A stretch of 64,000 bases of DNA from Bacteroides sp. (GCA_021202275.1 JAJQDI010000015.1:100637-164636), one strand, 5' to 3'; shown: positions 42,618 through 52,220, counted from the stretch's first letter. The notes: generated from the letters alone by a model not told the origin. A program made the numbers and translations.

Positions 42618-43839
42618 ATTCTTTTATTTTTCTGTAAAGGGTACGTTCGGAAATGTTCAGATCTCTGGCAGCCGCTTTCCGCTTCCCGTTGTGTTTCTCC
42701 AGCGCTTTACGGATCATCTCTTTCTCCACCTCATCCAGCGACAACGTCTCTTCGACATATTCGTCCGTATCCTGTATCTCTTCTTCCGGCCCGGCGGCTT
42801 TCATCGGATGAATATTGATTGTCGGAGCTACTGCGGGTACGGCAGGTGGCGGTGAGGCATAGAAAGCACTTGGAGCAGGCACTCCGGAGGTGATACTTCC
42901 GGCACGTTCGGCCATCAGGGTATTGACCAGCTTTTTCAGTTCCGTCATATCCTGCCGCATGTCGAACAGGATCTGGTACAGGATCTCACGTTCACTCTCA
43001 AATCCCTTGGTCTGCTTCATCCCCATCAGCGCAGGCAGGCGTTGCTGATTCTGCTGGGGAAGGTAGTTTTGCAGGATAGAAGCGGTAATCTCACGTTGTG
43101 TCTCTATGATAGAGATCTGTTCGGTTATGTTTTTTAACTGACGCACATTTCCCGGCCAGGGATAGGCCAGCAACGCTTGTTTTGCATCCTCTGTCAATTG
43201 GATGGAAGGCATGCGGTATTTCTCAGCGAAATCGGAAGCAAACTTGCGGAACAGAAGAAGTACATCTTCTCCGCGTTCCCGCAGGGCAGGCACTTGAATA
43301 GGCACCGTATTGAGACGGTAATACAGGTCTTCCCGGAATCTTCCGTCGGAAATCGCCTGCATCAGGTTCACATTCGTAGCCGCTACAATACGTACATCTG
43401 TCTTCTCTACCCGGGAAGAGCCTACTTTAATAAATTCTCCGCTTTCCAATACACGCAGCAAACGTGCCTGGGTAGACAGAGGCAATTCGCCAACCTCATC
43501 CAGAAAGATGGTTCCTCCGTTGGCTTCTCCGAAATAGCCTTTGCGCTCGCCGATGGCTCCGGTAAACGCACCTTTCTCGTGGCCGAACAGTTCGGAATCG
43601 ATCGTACCTTCGGGAATAGCCCCGCAGTTGATCGCGATGTATTGTCCGTGTTTACGGCGGCTATACTGATGAATGATCTGAGGAAAACTCTCCTTCCCTA
43701 CTCCGCTCTCTCCGGTTATCAGAACAGAAAGATCAGTAGGTGCCACCTGAATGGCCACATCTATCACACGCAGCAACCCTTCGGCATTGCCTATGATACC
43801 AAACCGGAGTTTTACCTGTTGTATTTCTGATCTTGTCAT
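42604..43839 (-). CDS. Sigma-54-dependent Fis family regulator
   Basis: A 411-residue AAA+ activator of sigma-54 RNA polymerase. Walker A is GESGVGKE, the sigma-54 contact loop GAFTGA is present, and the Walker B region is GTIFLDEVGELPL. Its C terminus has a Fis-type HTH (KRKAAARDLNISERTLYRKI). A linker of about 120 residues rich in Pro/Ala separates them. There is no receiver domain, so control is through partners or abundance. It lies between pdxA and lptE on one strand and may regulate envelope genes, which is inference. Confidence 0.92.
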   Translation of the reverse strand: MTRSEIQQVKLRFGIIGNAEGLLRVIDVAIQVAPTDLSVLITGESGVGKESFPQIIHQYSRRKHGQYIAINCGAIPEGTIDSELFGHEKGAFTGAIGERKGYFGEANGGTIFLDEVGELPLSTQARLLRVLESGEFIKVGSSRVEKTDVRIVAATNVNLMQAISDGRFREDLYYRLNTVPIQVPALRERGEDVLLLFRKFASDFAEKYRMPSIQLTEDAKQALLAYPWPGNVRQLKNITEQISIIETQREITASILQNYLPQQNQQRLPALMGMKQTKGFESEREILYQILFDMRQDMTELKKLVNTLMAERAGSITSGVPAPSAFYASPPPAVPAVAPTINIHPMKAAGPEEEIQDTDEYVEETLSLDEVEKEMIRKALEKHNGKRKAAARDLNISERTLYRKIKEYELD

Positions 43840-43867
43840 AAAATGATCTGTGCTCTATATAGCTGTT

Positions 43868-44965
43868 TCAAATATCTTCCTCGATGGTATCTAATTTCAG
43901 TTTATCGCTGTCGTCACGTTTCTCGTAATATTGCTTACGCAAGGGATTCACTCTTGCCTGCGCGTCTCTCTGCCGGTTGCGGTATACATCTATCGCCAGA
44001 TAGATGGCCTGACGGAAAGATTCTTCACCCGCTATCCCTTGTCCGGCTATATCGTAGGCAGTACCGTGGGCAGGGGAAGTACGTACGACAGGCAAACCTG
44101 CCGTAAAATTGACTCCGTCTTCCATAGCCAGCACTTTAAACGGCGTTAGTCCCTGATCGTGATACATCGCCAGGATACCATCGAATTTCGTATAATTGCC
44201 CGATCCCATAAAACCGTCGGCTGGGTAGGGACCGTAACATAAAATACCTTTTTCGGCCATTTCCTGTATGGCGGGAATAATGACTGTCTGCTCTTCTGTA
44301 CCTATCACTCCGTCGTCTCCGGCATGAGGATTCAGAGAAAGAACCGCGATACGTGGACTTCCGATATTGAAGTCCCGCTTCAACGAATGGTGAAATATCC
44401 GGATCTTTTCCTGGATACGTTCTTTCGTGATGGCAGCCGGTATCTCACTTACTGGGATATGTCCGGTAACCAATGCCATACGCAGATCATCTTTGACCAG
44501 GATCATCAGAGATTTTTCTCCTTCGCCCAGTCGCTCTTCCAGGTACTCGGTATGACCGGGAAAGGGAAATTCTTCCGAGCGGATCGTATGTTTGTTGATA
44601 GGGGCTGTCACCAGAACATCTATCTTCTGTTCCCGGTACTCTTCCACCGCCTTTTCCAAAGCGTCAAAGGCAGCTTTTCCGATCTCGGGATCCACTTTGC
44701 CAAATTCAACTTTGACTTCGTCGTTGGTACAATTGACCACACTTAGTCTATTGGATTGTGCTTCAGACGCGGAATTCACAATAGAGAAATTGGTGGGCAA
44801 ATCCAGAGATTTACGATGATACGCCGCCACCTTGGGAGACCCGTAAATAACCGGTGTACAAAGCTCCAGCATAGCCGGCTCCGCGAAAGTCTTCAGGATC
44901 ACTTCATATCCGACACCATTCACATCTCCCTGTGTGATCCCTATTTTTATTTTGTTGCTTTCCAT
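43868..44965 (-). CDS. pdxA: 4-hydroxythreonine-4-phosphate dehydrogenase
   Basis: A 365-residue PLP-biosynthesis enzyme oxidising 4-phosphohydroxy-L-threonine with NAD. Signature parts are GITQGDVNGVGYEVI at the N terminus, FPGHTEYLEERLG, LNPHAGDDGVIGTEE, and MYHDQGLTPFKVLAMEDGVN with metal-binding His. The C terminus has a 30-residue extension (RKQYYEKRDDSDKLKLDTIE) seen in Bacteroidetes homologues. First gene of the operon running through secG. Confidence 0.95.
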   Translation of the reverse strand: MESNKIKIGITQGDVNGVGYEVILKTFAEPAMLELCTPVIYGSPKVAAYHRKSLDLPTNFSIVNSASEAQSNRLSVVNCTNDEVKVEFGKVDPEIGKAAFDALEKAVEEYREQKIDVLVTAPINKHTIRSEEFPFPGHTEYLEERLGEGEKSLMILVKDDLRMALVTGHIPVSEIPAAITKERIQEKIRIFHHSLKRDFNIGSPRIAVLSLNPHAGDDGVIGTEEQTVIIPAIQEMAEKGILCYGPYPADGFMGSGNYTKFDGILAMYHDQGLTPFKVLAMEDGVNFTAGLPVVRTSPAHGTAYDIAGQGIAGEESFRQAIYLAIDVYRNRQRDAQARVNPLRKQYYEKRDDSDKLKLDTIEEDI

Positions 44966-45076
44966 TTTGTCTTACTAACTGTTTAAATTTTACATATCCA
45001 GGCAAATATGATTTGCTGATGTACGATGTACGGATATAAAATGAAAGTATATACTTGTGTATTGGACGTATATCGC

Positions 45077-45099
45077 AGAGACGCACGGCGTGCGTCTCT
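45077..45099. repeat. Palindromic intergenic repeat (AGAGACGCAC type)
   Basis: AGAGACGCAC and GTGCGTCTCT form a perfect 10-bp inverted repeat with a 3-nt loop. The same AGAGACGYA ends flank the repeats at 12668 and 15191. Two AATCGTAAATC units follow at about 45138 and 45152. Confidence 0.7.
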
Positions 45100-45148
45100 A
45101 CAAGTGGATGATTACTTTATATGACTTGTCTTTCCAATCGTAAATCAT

Positions 45149-46183
45149 CTAATCGTAAATCATCTGGTCTACCGGAATCTCCTCATTCCTGTCTTCATTG
45201 GGCAAACGCAAGGTATACAGAGAGGCTTCCATCTGACGCACGAAATTACGTTTGGGGCGATCCGGAGAATAGATAAAGATCTCTGCGGTGATGATACGCT
45301 GGTTGGCGCGGTCCAGACGGGTATGGGAAACAAACGGGCCACCCATAAAGTCACCTCCCCGCATACGCCACAGGCCACGGGCTTCCAGGGTGTAGTCTCC
45401 GTGAACATCTATCACACGTGTATCCACAGTGATGGAATCCGTACCCATATAAGAGCCCTCGAACGAGCCCGGAATATTTGCTTTCATCACAGAGTCTCTT
45501 TTGTGTATGATATATTCCGGAGTAAAGGTATCCTTATCTGTATAGGGATAAGAGTAGATCACGAAATTCTGATCGCCTGTAGCAGTATTGGTAGAAGCCC
45601 AGAAGAAATCTTCTCCCTGTTTATAGCTGTTGAGTTCTGTGGATACCCAGATGTCACAGTCAAACATACTTGCTACTTTCGTAGAGATATATTCGTTGTG
45701 CTTCTTAGACAAAACGCTGATCCGACGATTCATCTCTGCACGCGTAAAGAAGTCTATGATCACTTGAGCATTCTCCTCAACAAAACGCGCGAACTCCTCT
45801 TCATCCGGAGCCTGTATGGTGAGCACCATCTGCGGAGAAGCATATTTGTCTTTAGCATATTTAAACCCACCTTTTGTATAAATGTCCTGTATGTCCACCA
45901 CAATGATATTGCGTATGAGTTTCAATGTAGAATCAAAATAACGAGGGGCAGTATACATAATCCGGAAAGAACGTTCCGGTTGCGGCAATCCTGGTACATC
46001 CGTATCCAGCACATCATACAAGGCCCTACCGGCCGGCCGTTCCCACACACCGGGTTCTACCACAACCATGATCTCATAGGCATTCCCACTGGAACTGTTT
46101 TTGAGAATTCCACCGCTATTGCCACAGGAGGTTACTAAAAGTACAACAAGAGCCATACTCAAATAAGACAAAAACTGTTTCAT
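45149..46183 (-). CDS. DUF4837 family lipoprotein
   Basis: A 344-residue protein with a lipoprotein signal (LLVTSCGNS, Cys20) of the DUF4837 family. Recognisable parts are YEIMVVVEPGVWERPAGRALYDVLDTDVPGLPQPE, and the late FDCDIWVSTELNSYKQGEDFFWAS segment with GLWRMRGGDFMGGPFVSH (used as markers). It is predicted to be lipidated and in the envelope. The function is unknown. It is encoded just downstream of rlmN on the same strand. Confidence 0.88.
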   Translation of the reverse strand: MKQFLSYLSMALVVLLVTSCGNSGGILKNSSSGNAYEIMVVVEPGVWERPAGRALYDVLDTDVPGLPQPERSFRIMYTAPRYFDSTLKLIRNIIVVDIQDIYTKGGFKYAKDKYASPQMVLTIQAPDEEEFARFVEENAQVIIDFFTRAEMNRRISVLSKKHNEYISTKVASMFDCDIWVSTELNSYKQGEDFFWASTNTATGDQNFVIYSYPYTDKDTFTPEYIIHKRDSVMKANIPGSFEGSYMGTDSITVDTRVIDVHGDYTLEARGLWRMRGGDFMGGPFVSHTRLDRANQRIITAEIFIYSPDRPKRNFVRQMEASLYTLRLPNEDRNEEIPVDQMIYD

Positions 46184-46187
46184 ATTG

Positions 46188-47234
46188 TCAGCTTTTAGGG
46201 GTTAACAATTTTATTTGTTCTGCCGCGCTGTAGAAAGCATGCCACAGGCAGCGAAAATATCTTCTCCACGAGAGGAACGTATGGTTGTAAAAAACACCAT
46301 GAGAGGTCAGATAATCTCTGAACTGCAACATGGTTTCCGCGGCAGCTCCTTCCAGATCTACCCCCGGAATCGCATGAAAACGGATAAGGTTGATCCTGCA
46401 ATCCAATCCATTCAACAAACGTACCAGTTCCTTCGCATGTGCCAATGAATCATTGACATTCTTAAAAACAATATATTCAAATGAAAGTCGGCGTTGCCGA
46501 CTGAAATCATACTTTTTTAACATCCCTACCATCTCCTGAGCAGGGAATCCTTTTTCCGCAGGCATCAGGCTCTGACGCTGATCCGCAAAAGGGGAATGCA
46601 GGCTGACAGCCAGATGACAATCACTCTCTTTCAGGAAACGCTCTATACCTTTACGCAGACCTACGGTAGAAACCGTAACCCGCTTCGGGCTCCAGGCATA
46701 TCCATACGAAGAGGTCATGATCTCCAGGGCTTTCAATACCTCATCGAGATTATCCATCGGCTCTCCCATGCCCATCATTACCACATTGGTCAGGGACTCT
46801 CTCTCAGGCAACGACTGGATCTGATTCAGGATCTGACCGGCAGTGAGCTGAGCCTGAAACCCCTGCTTACCCGTCATACAGAACGCGCAATTCATCTTAC
46901 AGCCTACCTGGCAGGAAATACACAACGTAGCCCGCTCCCCGTCGGGGATATATACAGACTCCACAAAATATCCTTCCGGGGTCTGATACAGATACTTCAC
47001 TGTACCGTCTACAGATCGCATAGCCTGTACAGGCACCGAAGTCCCGACCTCAAAACGGGTAGCCAGCAACTCCCGGTGTTTCAGAGACAGATTGGTCATC
47101 TCTGCTATTGTATCCACCTTTTTATCATAGATCCAGGAAGCGATCTGACCGGCAGTGAAACCAGGCATACCCAGTTCACTGACAATCTCTTTCAATCCGG
47201 ATAAAGTAGTACCCAACAGCGGTAGTCTGGTCAT
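46188..47234 (-). pseudogene. rlmN: 23S rRNA/tRNA methyltransferase RlmN with C-terminal frameshift
   Basis: A radical SAM enzyme that methylates A2503 of 23S rRNA. The start at 47234 (MTRLPLLG) fits the family and lies downstream of a -7 box. CKMNCAFC is the cluster motif, and the Cys in ATLCISCQVGC matches one of the two catalytic Cys. At about 46290-46295 there is a run of six T (minus strand) after HGVF. With five T the frame continues as TTIRSSRGEDIFAACGMLST and stops at 46211, restoring the second essential Cys of the AACGML motif. As read, the last 34 residues are unrelated and that Cys is lost. A sequencing error in a homopolymer is possible. Confidence 0.88.
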
Positions 47235-47263
47235 AGAAGTTATCAAGTCTCTAATTGGTTCTA

Positions 47264-47271
47264 CAAATATA
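47264..47271 (-). promoter_or_regulatory. -7 box of rlmN
   Basis: TATATTTG on the minus strand, 29 bp upstream of the chosen ATG at 47234. Confidence 0.6.
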
Positions 47272-47489
47272 GGGAAAGCTGAAGCCAGAGCCAAAGTTGT
47301 TTGAGCTATGCTGAGGCACATCCTATATTCTATACATATAGCGAAAGCCGAGAGAGATCATACAAGTTCACGTGCAAAGAGGTCCGGGGCAATCCTATAT
47401 TCTGCAAATATAATCAATTTAAGTTGATATAAACAGCCCCGTCAACAAAACTTAACAGAGAAGAGACTCTCGCAAAATAAAAAAACGGG

Positions 47490-47560
47490 GATACTTACAA
47501 GTCCTGCAAGGACGACCGATTCCAGTCCAGGGTAGGGAGAAGCACAGGGAACCGGAGCGA
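47490..47560. repeat. Dispersed intergenic repeat element
   Basis: It contains CAAGGACGACCGATTCCAG followed by GGGTAGGG and a GC-rich hairpin partner. The motif GGACRAYCGATTCCAG recurs at 62810-62825. It looks like one of the short noncoding repeat families common between genes in Bacteroidetes. Confidence 0.5.
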
Positions 47561-47595
47561 GTTGCCACCCTGAGTATACATAGATGCAAAACAAA

Positions 47596-47659
47596 GAGTG
47601 CTGAAAGTACGACCGAAACTTAAGATGTTTCATTTCTTTCGATCGTACTTTCAGCACTC
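47596..47659. repeat. 17-bp perfect inverted repeat
   Basis: GAGTGCTGAAAGTACGA at 47596-47612 and its complement at 47643-47659 form a hairpin with a 30-nt loop. No gene is associated with it. Confidence 0.75.
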
Positions 47660-47742
47660 ACTTTCGTGTGCACTTCGCCACCCACCAGGGTGGCGTCGGA
47701 TTTTGCTTCTCTTCATCCGCCTTACCCTCGTATATTTGCGAC

Positions 47743-47874
47743 TCCTGGGCTAGAATCGGACGTGCCTACAGCACTTGAGAATACCTTGATTTTCCTACGT
47801 TGAGACAGAGTCCGGGCTAAAATCTGTTGTGCCTACAGTACCTGGGACTACCTTCTTTCTACGTTGAAACAGAC
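47743..47874. repeat. Imperfect tandem duplication of about 65 bp
   Basis: Two adjacent units (47743-47810 and 47811-47874) share GGGCTARAATC, GTGCCTACAG and CTACGTTGARACAGA. They lie just downstream of the ppiD stop and resemble intergenic repeats seen in this phylum. Confidence 0.7.
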
Positions 47875-47909
47875 TCTTCGCCATGTATTCTTATTTTGTT
47901 CCGGAAGGA

Positions 47910-50051
47910 TCAGAAGAATACATACCGGTTGTCCTTGACTTTCGCCTTCAGATACAGATCGTTGATATAGCGGCTTGCCATTCGGGTCTGCGTGTCAGCC
48001 AGAGTTTCTTTCTCTGTTTTTACTTCGAAAGTGTCATTGAGCTTTTCTTTGCTATATACCTGCAAGACCATTACCCCGGCATTACCCTGGATAGGACGGC
48101 TCACCTGATTCAGTTCGGCAACAGAAGCATAGGCTCCTACCAGAGGTTCACTGCTACGTAATACGGAAACATAGGCCGGAGCAGAGAAGGTTACCATCCG
48201 GATCGAATCGCTTACCGCGTTTTCCATATTTTTATATTGTTCAAACGAAGTAGCTCCCGAAGCCTTCATATCAGCGATGATCTTTTCCGCTTTCTTTTCC
48301 CGGATCAGTTCTGCCTTCAATTGTTGTTGTACTTCCGACAGTGGGGTATATCCTTCTTTATTGACAGCAGCCAACGCAACCACGAACAACCTGTCGTTAG
48401 ACTCACCTACCTCATACAGATTGGAAACATCACCCGGCTTGGCATTAAACACCCAGCGCAACGCGTCTTTGGTTCCTCTTACACCACCGATCATATGCTC
48501 CGAGCTATAGAGTTCATTCCTTTCCAGCAATCTGTAACCGGACTCCTCAGCATTCTCCGTCAGCTGTTCTATTGTCGGATTGGCTGCGATAAACTGGCTG
48601 AACTCGTTATACATACGATCGTACGTCGCTTTACTGTATTCTACCGTACGTTTGACTACTGCCACTTTGTATTTTTCCTGATTGCTTTTCTTATTCAATA
48701 CCTGCAGGATCACAGGTCCCTGTACGAGGGAAATAGACCCGATCTCACGTGTATTCAAAGAACTCAGGGTATTGAGGAATTTCACATCATCGCCACTCAA
48801 TTGCGCACCTTCATAGTCCTGTGAAGAGATCCAGCGCGATTCCCCATTCTGTCCGTAACTCTGTGCTACTTCATCAAAATCAGCCCCTGCTTTCAGAACA
48901 GCAAGTATACTGTCTACCACTGCCTGCTGACGGTTCAGATCTGCTTCCAGAACCATGAACTGGCGTACTTCAACCGAATCCGGAAGGGTGGCTTTGGATA
49001 CAATTTTAAATGCATTGAACGTATTATCTGCCGCGTTGTAATAAGGACCGTATACTTCTCCCACAGAAGTGGAATCGATACGCGCGGCAACATCCGCCGG
49101 AAACGCATTGCGGGTATAATACAGATCTATATACGGATAATCGGAAGCGGTAGAGCGGATGAAATTGGTATAGTCTGTATGGGTATTGTGGAGTTGTTCG
49201 GTATATTCTACCATTTCACTCTGAAGGGCCGCACGATCTTCTTCACTGGGAACCACCTGTACATCCACATACTTGATATTGCGGGTTTCAGCATACCTGC
49301 GGAACTGCTCTTTTTTCTTGTTATACAAGCTCTTCAGTTCGGATTCTTTCAGACGAATCAATGAATCGGGAACACTGGAGTAAGGAATTGCAGCCAGCAA
49401 TACATCCGACTGATTGACCCTACCGTCAAAAGTGAATTCCACTTCTACCGGATTAGACTGCAGTGACTGGCTGATCAATGCCTGGTATTTCTCTGCCAGA
49501 CGTGTCTGGATCAGGTTCTTCTCAATGAAATTCCAATAGCGTGCCAACATTCCGTAATACTCCACTTCAGGAGTATAGATACCCGACTGCGTATACCTGG
49601 CATAGTCTGCCAATACTTTTTTCAGTCCATCCTGATCAAACACACCGGTCTGAGGGTTATAGAAAGGGGTCTGCATCAGCAGGGGATGTGACCCTTCACT
49701 GATAATAGCCTGGATTTCTTCTTTGGAAACGGTCAGACCGATCTTTTTAGCTTGATCTTCTACCAATTTGTTATTGATATAATTGCGCCATGCTTCATCC
49801 TTGATCTGATTGGTTTGCTCCTCTGTCAGGGTAGTCATACCGGAAGTCAGTTTCACGACATCGGTATATTCGTCTATAAGGTCCTGATATTGTTGAACAG
49901 AGATAGACTTTCCATTCACTTCACCTACGTCCTGTGACATCTGAGGCTGGAGTATCCGCCATGCATCGGAAGCAATGAATGCGAACAATGCAAAACCGAT
50001 TACGATAAGTAATAAAGGTCCTTTCGATCTGATCTTTTGTAACGTTGCCAT
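47910..50051 (-). CDS. ppiD: Periplasmic peptidyl-prolyl isomerase PpiD/SurA-like
   Basis: A 713-residue protein anchored by one N-terminal helix (about 12-30, LLLIVIGFALFAFIASDAW), followed by a SurA_N-type chaperone domain (about 35-200) and parvulin-like PPIC regions in the middle (around FMVLEADLNRQ and ADFDEVAQSYGQNGESRWI). It assists folding of outer-membrane proteins in the periplasm. It is the last gene of the coaX-OMP-TPR-lptC-corC run and has a probable separate promoter at 50108-50115, next to a 7-bp microsatellite. Confidence 0.9.
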   Translation of the reverse strand: MATLQKIRSKGPLLLIVIGFALFAFIASDAWRILQPQMSQDVGEVNGKSISVQQYQDLIDEYTDVVKLTSGMTTLTEEQTNQIKDEAWRNYINNKLVEDQAKKIGLTVSKEEIQAIISEGSHPLLMQTPFYNPQTGVFDQDGLKKVLADYARYTQSGIYTPEVEYYGMLARYWNFIEKNLIQTRLAEKYQALISQSLQSNPVEVEFTFDGRVNQSDVLLAAIPYSSVPDSLIRLKESELKSLYNKKKEQFRRYAETRNIKYVDVQVVPSEEDRAALQSEMVEYTEQLHNTHTDYTNFIRSTASDYPYIDLYYTRNAFPADVAARIDSTSVGEVYGPYYNAADNTFNAFKIVSKATLPDSVEVRQFMVLEADLNRQQAVVDSILAVLKAGADFDEVAQSYGQNGESRWISSQDYEGAQLSGDDVKFLNTLSSLNTREIGSISLVQGPVILQVLNKKSNQEKYKVAVVKRTVEYSKATYDRMYNEFSQFIAANPTIEQLTENAEESGYRLLERNELYSSEHMIGGVRGTKDALRWVFNAKPGDVSNLYEVGESNDRLFVVALAAVNKEGYTPLSEVQQQLKAELIREKKAEKIIADMKASGATSFEQYKNMENAVSDSIRMVTFSAPAYVSVLRSSEPLVGAYASVAELNQVSRPIQGNAGVMVLQVYSKEKLNDTFEVKTEKETLADTQTRMASRYINDLYLKAKVKDNRYVFF

Positions 50052-50107
50052 TTTGATTATTATGTTTTACTTGTTTATTATTTCCTTACTTGGGGCATTT
50101 TAGCGCA

Positions 50108-50115
50108 CGAAGATA
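50108..50115 (-). promoter_or_regulatory. Possible -7 box of ppiD
   Basis: TATCTTCG on the minus strand, one base from TAnnTTTG, 56 bp upstream of the ATG. Confidence 0.4.
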
Positions 50116-50120
50116 CAAAA

Positions 50121-50155
50121 AAGTTTTAAGTTTTAAGTTTTAAGTTTTAAGTTTT
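50121..50155. repeat. Heptanucleotide microsatellite (AAGTTTT x5)
   Basis: Five contiguous AAGTTTT units. They lie immediately upstream of the ppiD -7 box, in the interval where the spacer and -33 element should lie. A related inverted stretch (ACTTAAAACTTTAAACTTAG) occurs at about 50213-50232, so the pair could also form a large hairpin. Confidence 0.85.
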
Positions 50156-50246
50156 ACTTTACACGTCACTCAAAATCCGGAACTCAACAATCAAAACTGA
50201 TAGTTCAACACTTAAAACTTTAAACTTAGAACTTAAAACCCAGCAC

Positions 50247-51503
50247 TTAATGAACGACTTTCAATCTCACCAGTTCGATCTTGGTAGCCGTTACTTTAAT
50301 GATCTTAAAATGATAGTCTTTTACAATGACGGTCTCATGCAATTTGGGGAAGCTCTGATACTCATGCAGGATAAGGCCGCCAATGGTCATGTAATCATCC
50401 GACTCCGGCAACTCCAGACCAAAGGTCTCGTTCACTTTTTCTATTTCGAGACGACCGGAGAGTATATATTCGTCTTCACCTATTTCCTTACAGATATAAG
50501 AGGGATTGTCATGTTCATCTTCAATGTCTCCGAAGATCTCCTCTACCAGGTCTTCCAGCGTGACGATACCCGAGGTACCTCCGAACTCATCCACGACCAC
50601 TGCAATAGAGCGTTTTTGCTGCAACAGGGACTTCATCAGTTTGTGCGCGGCCATTGTTTCAGGAACAATGGATATCTCTTTCACATGCTCCCGCCAGTCT
50701 GCCGGCACACGGAACATTTCCGAAGAATGGATATAACCGATGATGTTATCTATATTCCCGTCAAAAACGATCATTTTGGATATGCCCGACTCCACAAATT
50801 TATTCTTAAGTTCTTCCAGAGGGGTGGACCGATCTACCGCCACCACTTCCGTACGCGGAACCATACAATCCCGGATCTTCACATTGGAAAAATCCAGCGC
50901 GTTACGGAATATTTTCACTTCTGCGTCCAGATCTTCCTGATTCTGCGCATTACTGATACCCGTCTGTACAAAATAGTCCAGATCTACTTTACCAAACGCA
51001 TTGGCAGAGGCATCTTTATTCACTTTCACTCCGAAAATACGCAGCATAACCGAAGAGAGGGAAGAGGCAAACCAGGAGATGGGATACAAAATGATGTAGA
51101 TAAAAAAAAGAGGGATCGCTAACACCCGAAGGATTAGATTGGGGTTTATTTTAAAAAGGGTCTTGGGCAGGAACTCTCCCGTCACCAGAACAATCAGTGT
51201 AGATATGACGGTCTGTACCAGCACCATCACAAAATGATTGGAAATAAAATTGGAGAGGAACTTTACTTCGATCAACTGTGCCATCAGGATCCCGTAGATC
51301 ACCAGTGAGATATTATTCCCTACCAGCATCGTAGAGATAAAGTTGTTGGGAGAGCGGAAGAACAGGGAAAGGATACGAGAGACGATCCCACTCTTACGCT
51401 CCATCTCCATACGCAGTTTATCTACCGAGATGAAAGCAATCTCTGTTCCGGAAAACAGCGCGGAAAAGGCCATCGTGATGAGGATGTAAACGACTATATT
51501 CAT
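50247..51503 (-). CDS. Hemolysin C/CorC family protein (CNNM + CBS domains)
   Basis: A 418-residue membrane protein. A DUF21/CNNM membrane domain covers about 1-190 (FSALFSGTEIAFISVDKLRME). A pair of CBS domains lies at about 205-325 (IRDCMVPRTEVVAVDR, VVDEFGGTSGIVTLEDLVEEI), and a CorC_HlyC domain at about 335-415. Related proteins act in divalent-cation homeostasis; GldE of gliding Bacteroidetes has the same layout. Its ATG overlaps the lptC stop by 4 bp (51500-51503), so the two are translationally coupled. Confidence 0.92.
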   Translation of the reverse strand: MNIVVYILITMAFSALFSGTEIAFISVDKLRMEMERKSGIVSRILSLFFRSPNNFISTMLVGNNISLVIYGILMAQLIEVKFLSNFISNHFVMVLVQTVISTLIVLVTGEFLPKTLFKINPNLILRVLAIPLFFIYIILYPISWFASSLSSVMLRIFGVKVNKDASANAFGKVDLDYFVQTGISNAQNQEDLDAEVKIFRNALDFSNVKIRDCMVPRTEVVAVDRSTPLEELKNKFVESGISKMIVFDGNIDNIIGYIHSSEMFRVPADWREHVKEISIVPETMAAHKLMKSLLQQKRSIAVVVDEFGGTSGIVTLEDLVEEIFGDIEDEHDNPSYICKEIGEDEYILSGRLEIEKVNETFGLELPESDDYMTIGGLILHEYQSFPKLHETVIVKDYHFKIIKVTATKIELVRLKVVH

Positions 51504-52219
51504 TGTTCGGATAATGAATCTGTGATTTCAATCGGCTCTGCCTGCAAAGAACGGACGGGTGTAGCCACGGAAGGATCCCCGGACGGCTGAGAGGTAGTAT
51601 CCACAGCTAAGGAATCGTTTTTCACTGCCATTGCTTCATCTTCCACATAAAAGATCCCCTGTACATTCAGGATCCTGTAATTGGTCATTTGCTGATTAGA
51701 CTCAAATCCGTAACCGGTGATGATCCTGTCGGGCTGGTCTATGCGGATAAATTCATCTGAGTATACCTTCTCCGTTACCTGATTCCAGAAAAGAAGATCT
51801 GTTTCAAAACGCTCTCCTTTCACATTCTCGATCTCTACATTGCGTACCAGCTTCCATATCTTATCATCCATATAATAATAGGCTGTATCGGCCTTTATAC
51901 TGGCTTCTATATCAAAAACAGAATCGAACTTTTCCAGATATACCCCTTTTTCAAAAGCCCAGTAAGGGGGCTTTTTCTTATCATAAATCTCCCATTCTTC
52001 GGTCACGATCCGATAGCGGGTGACTCCGGAATCCGACACCAGATTGGTAACTCCCAGCGTTACCATCGTAGGTAAAGAGTCACGTTCGACGATCGCCTCG
52101 CCGAAAGTCTTGTTTCTTCCTCCGCAGCCACTACATAAAAGAAGCACAATGACCACCCCGAAAGAGGTGATCATTATGCCTGTAGAATATGAGTATACTT
52201 TTCTAAGTAACGATATCAT
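51500..52219 (-). CDS. lptC: LPS export periplasmic protein LptC
   Basis: A 239-residue protein of the Bacteroidetes LptC group in the Lpt bridge carrying LPS to the outer membrane. A hydrophobic N-terminal helix (GIMITSFGVVIVLLLCSGC) with a possible lipobox precedes the beta-jellyroll region (YRIVTEEWEIYDKKKPPYWAFEKG, ADTAYYYMDDKIWKL, ETDLLFWNQVTEKVYSDEFIRI). The start at 52219, 1 bp after the TPR stop, is chosen over 52273, which lies inside that gene. The C-terminal Pro/Ser tail is disordered. Confidence 0.88.
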   Translation of the reverse strand: MISLLRKVYSYSTGIMITSFGVVIVLLLCSGCGGRNKTFGEAIVERDSLPTMVTLGVTNLVSDSGVTRYRIVTEEWEIYDKKKPPYWAFEKGVYLEKFDSVFDIEASIKADTAYYYMDDKIWKLVRNVEIENVKGERFETDLLFWNQVTEKVYSDEFIRIDQPDRIITGYGFESNQQMTNYRILNVQGIFYVEDEAMAVKNDSLAVDTTSQPSGDPSVATPVRSLQAEPIEITDSLSEQ

Positions 52220-52220
52220 A

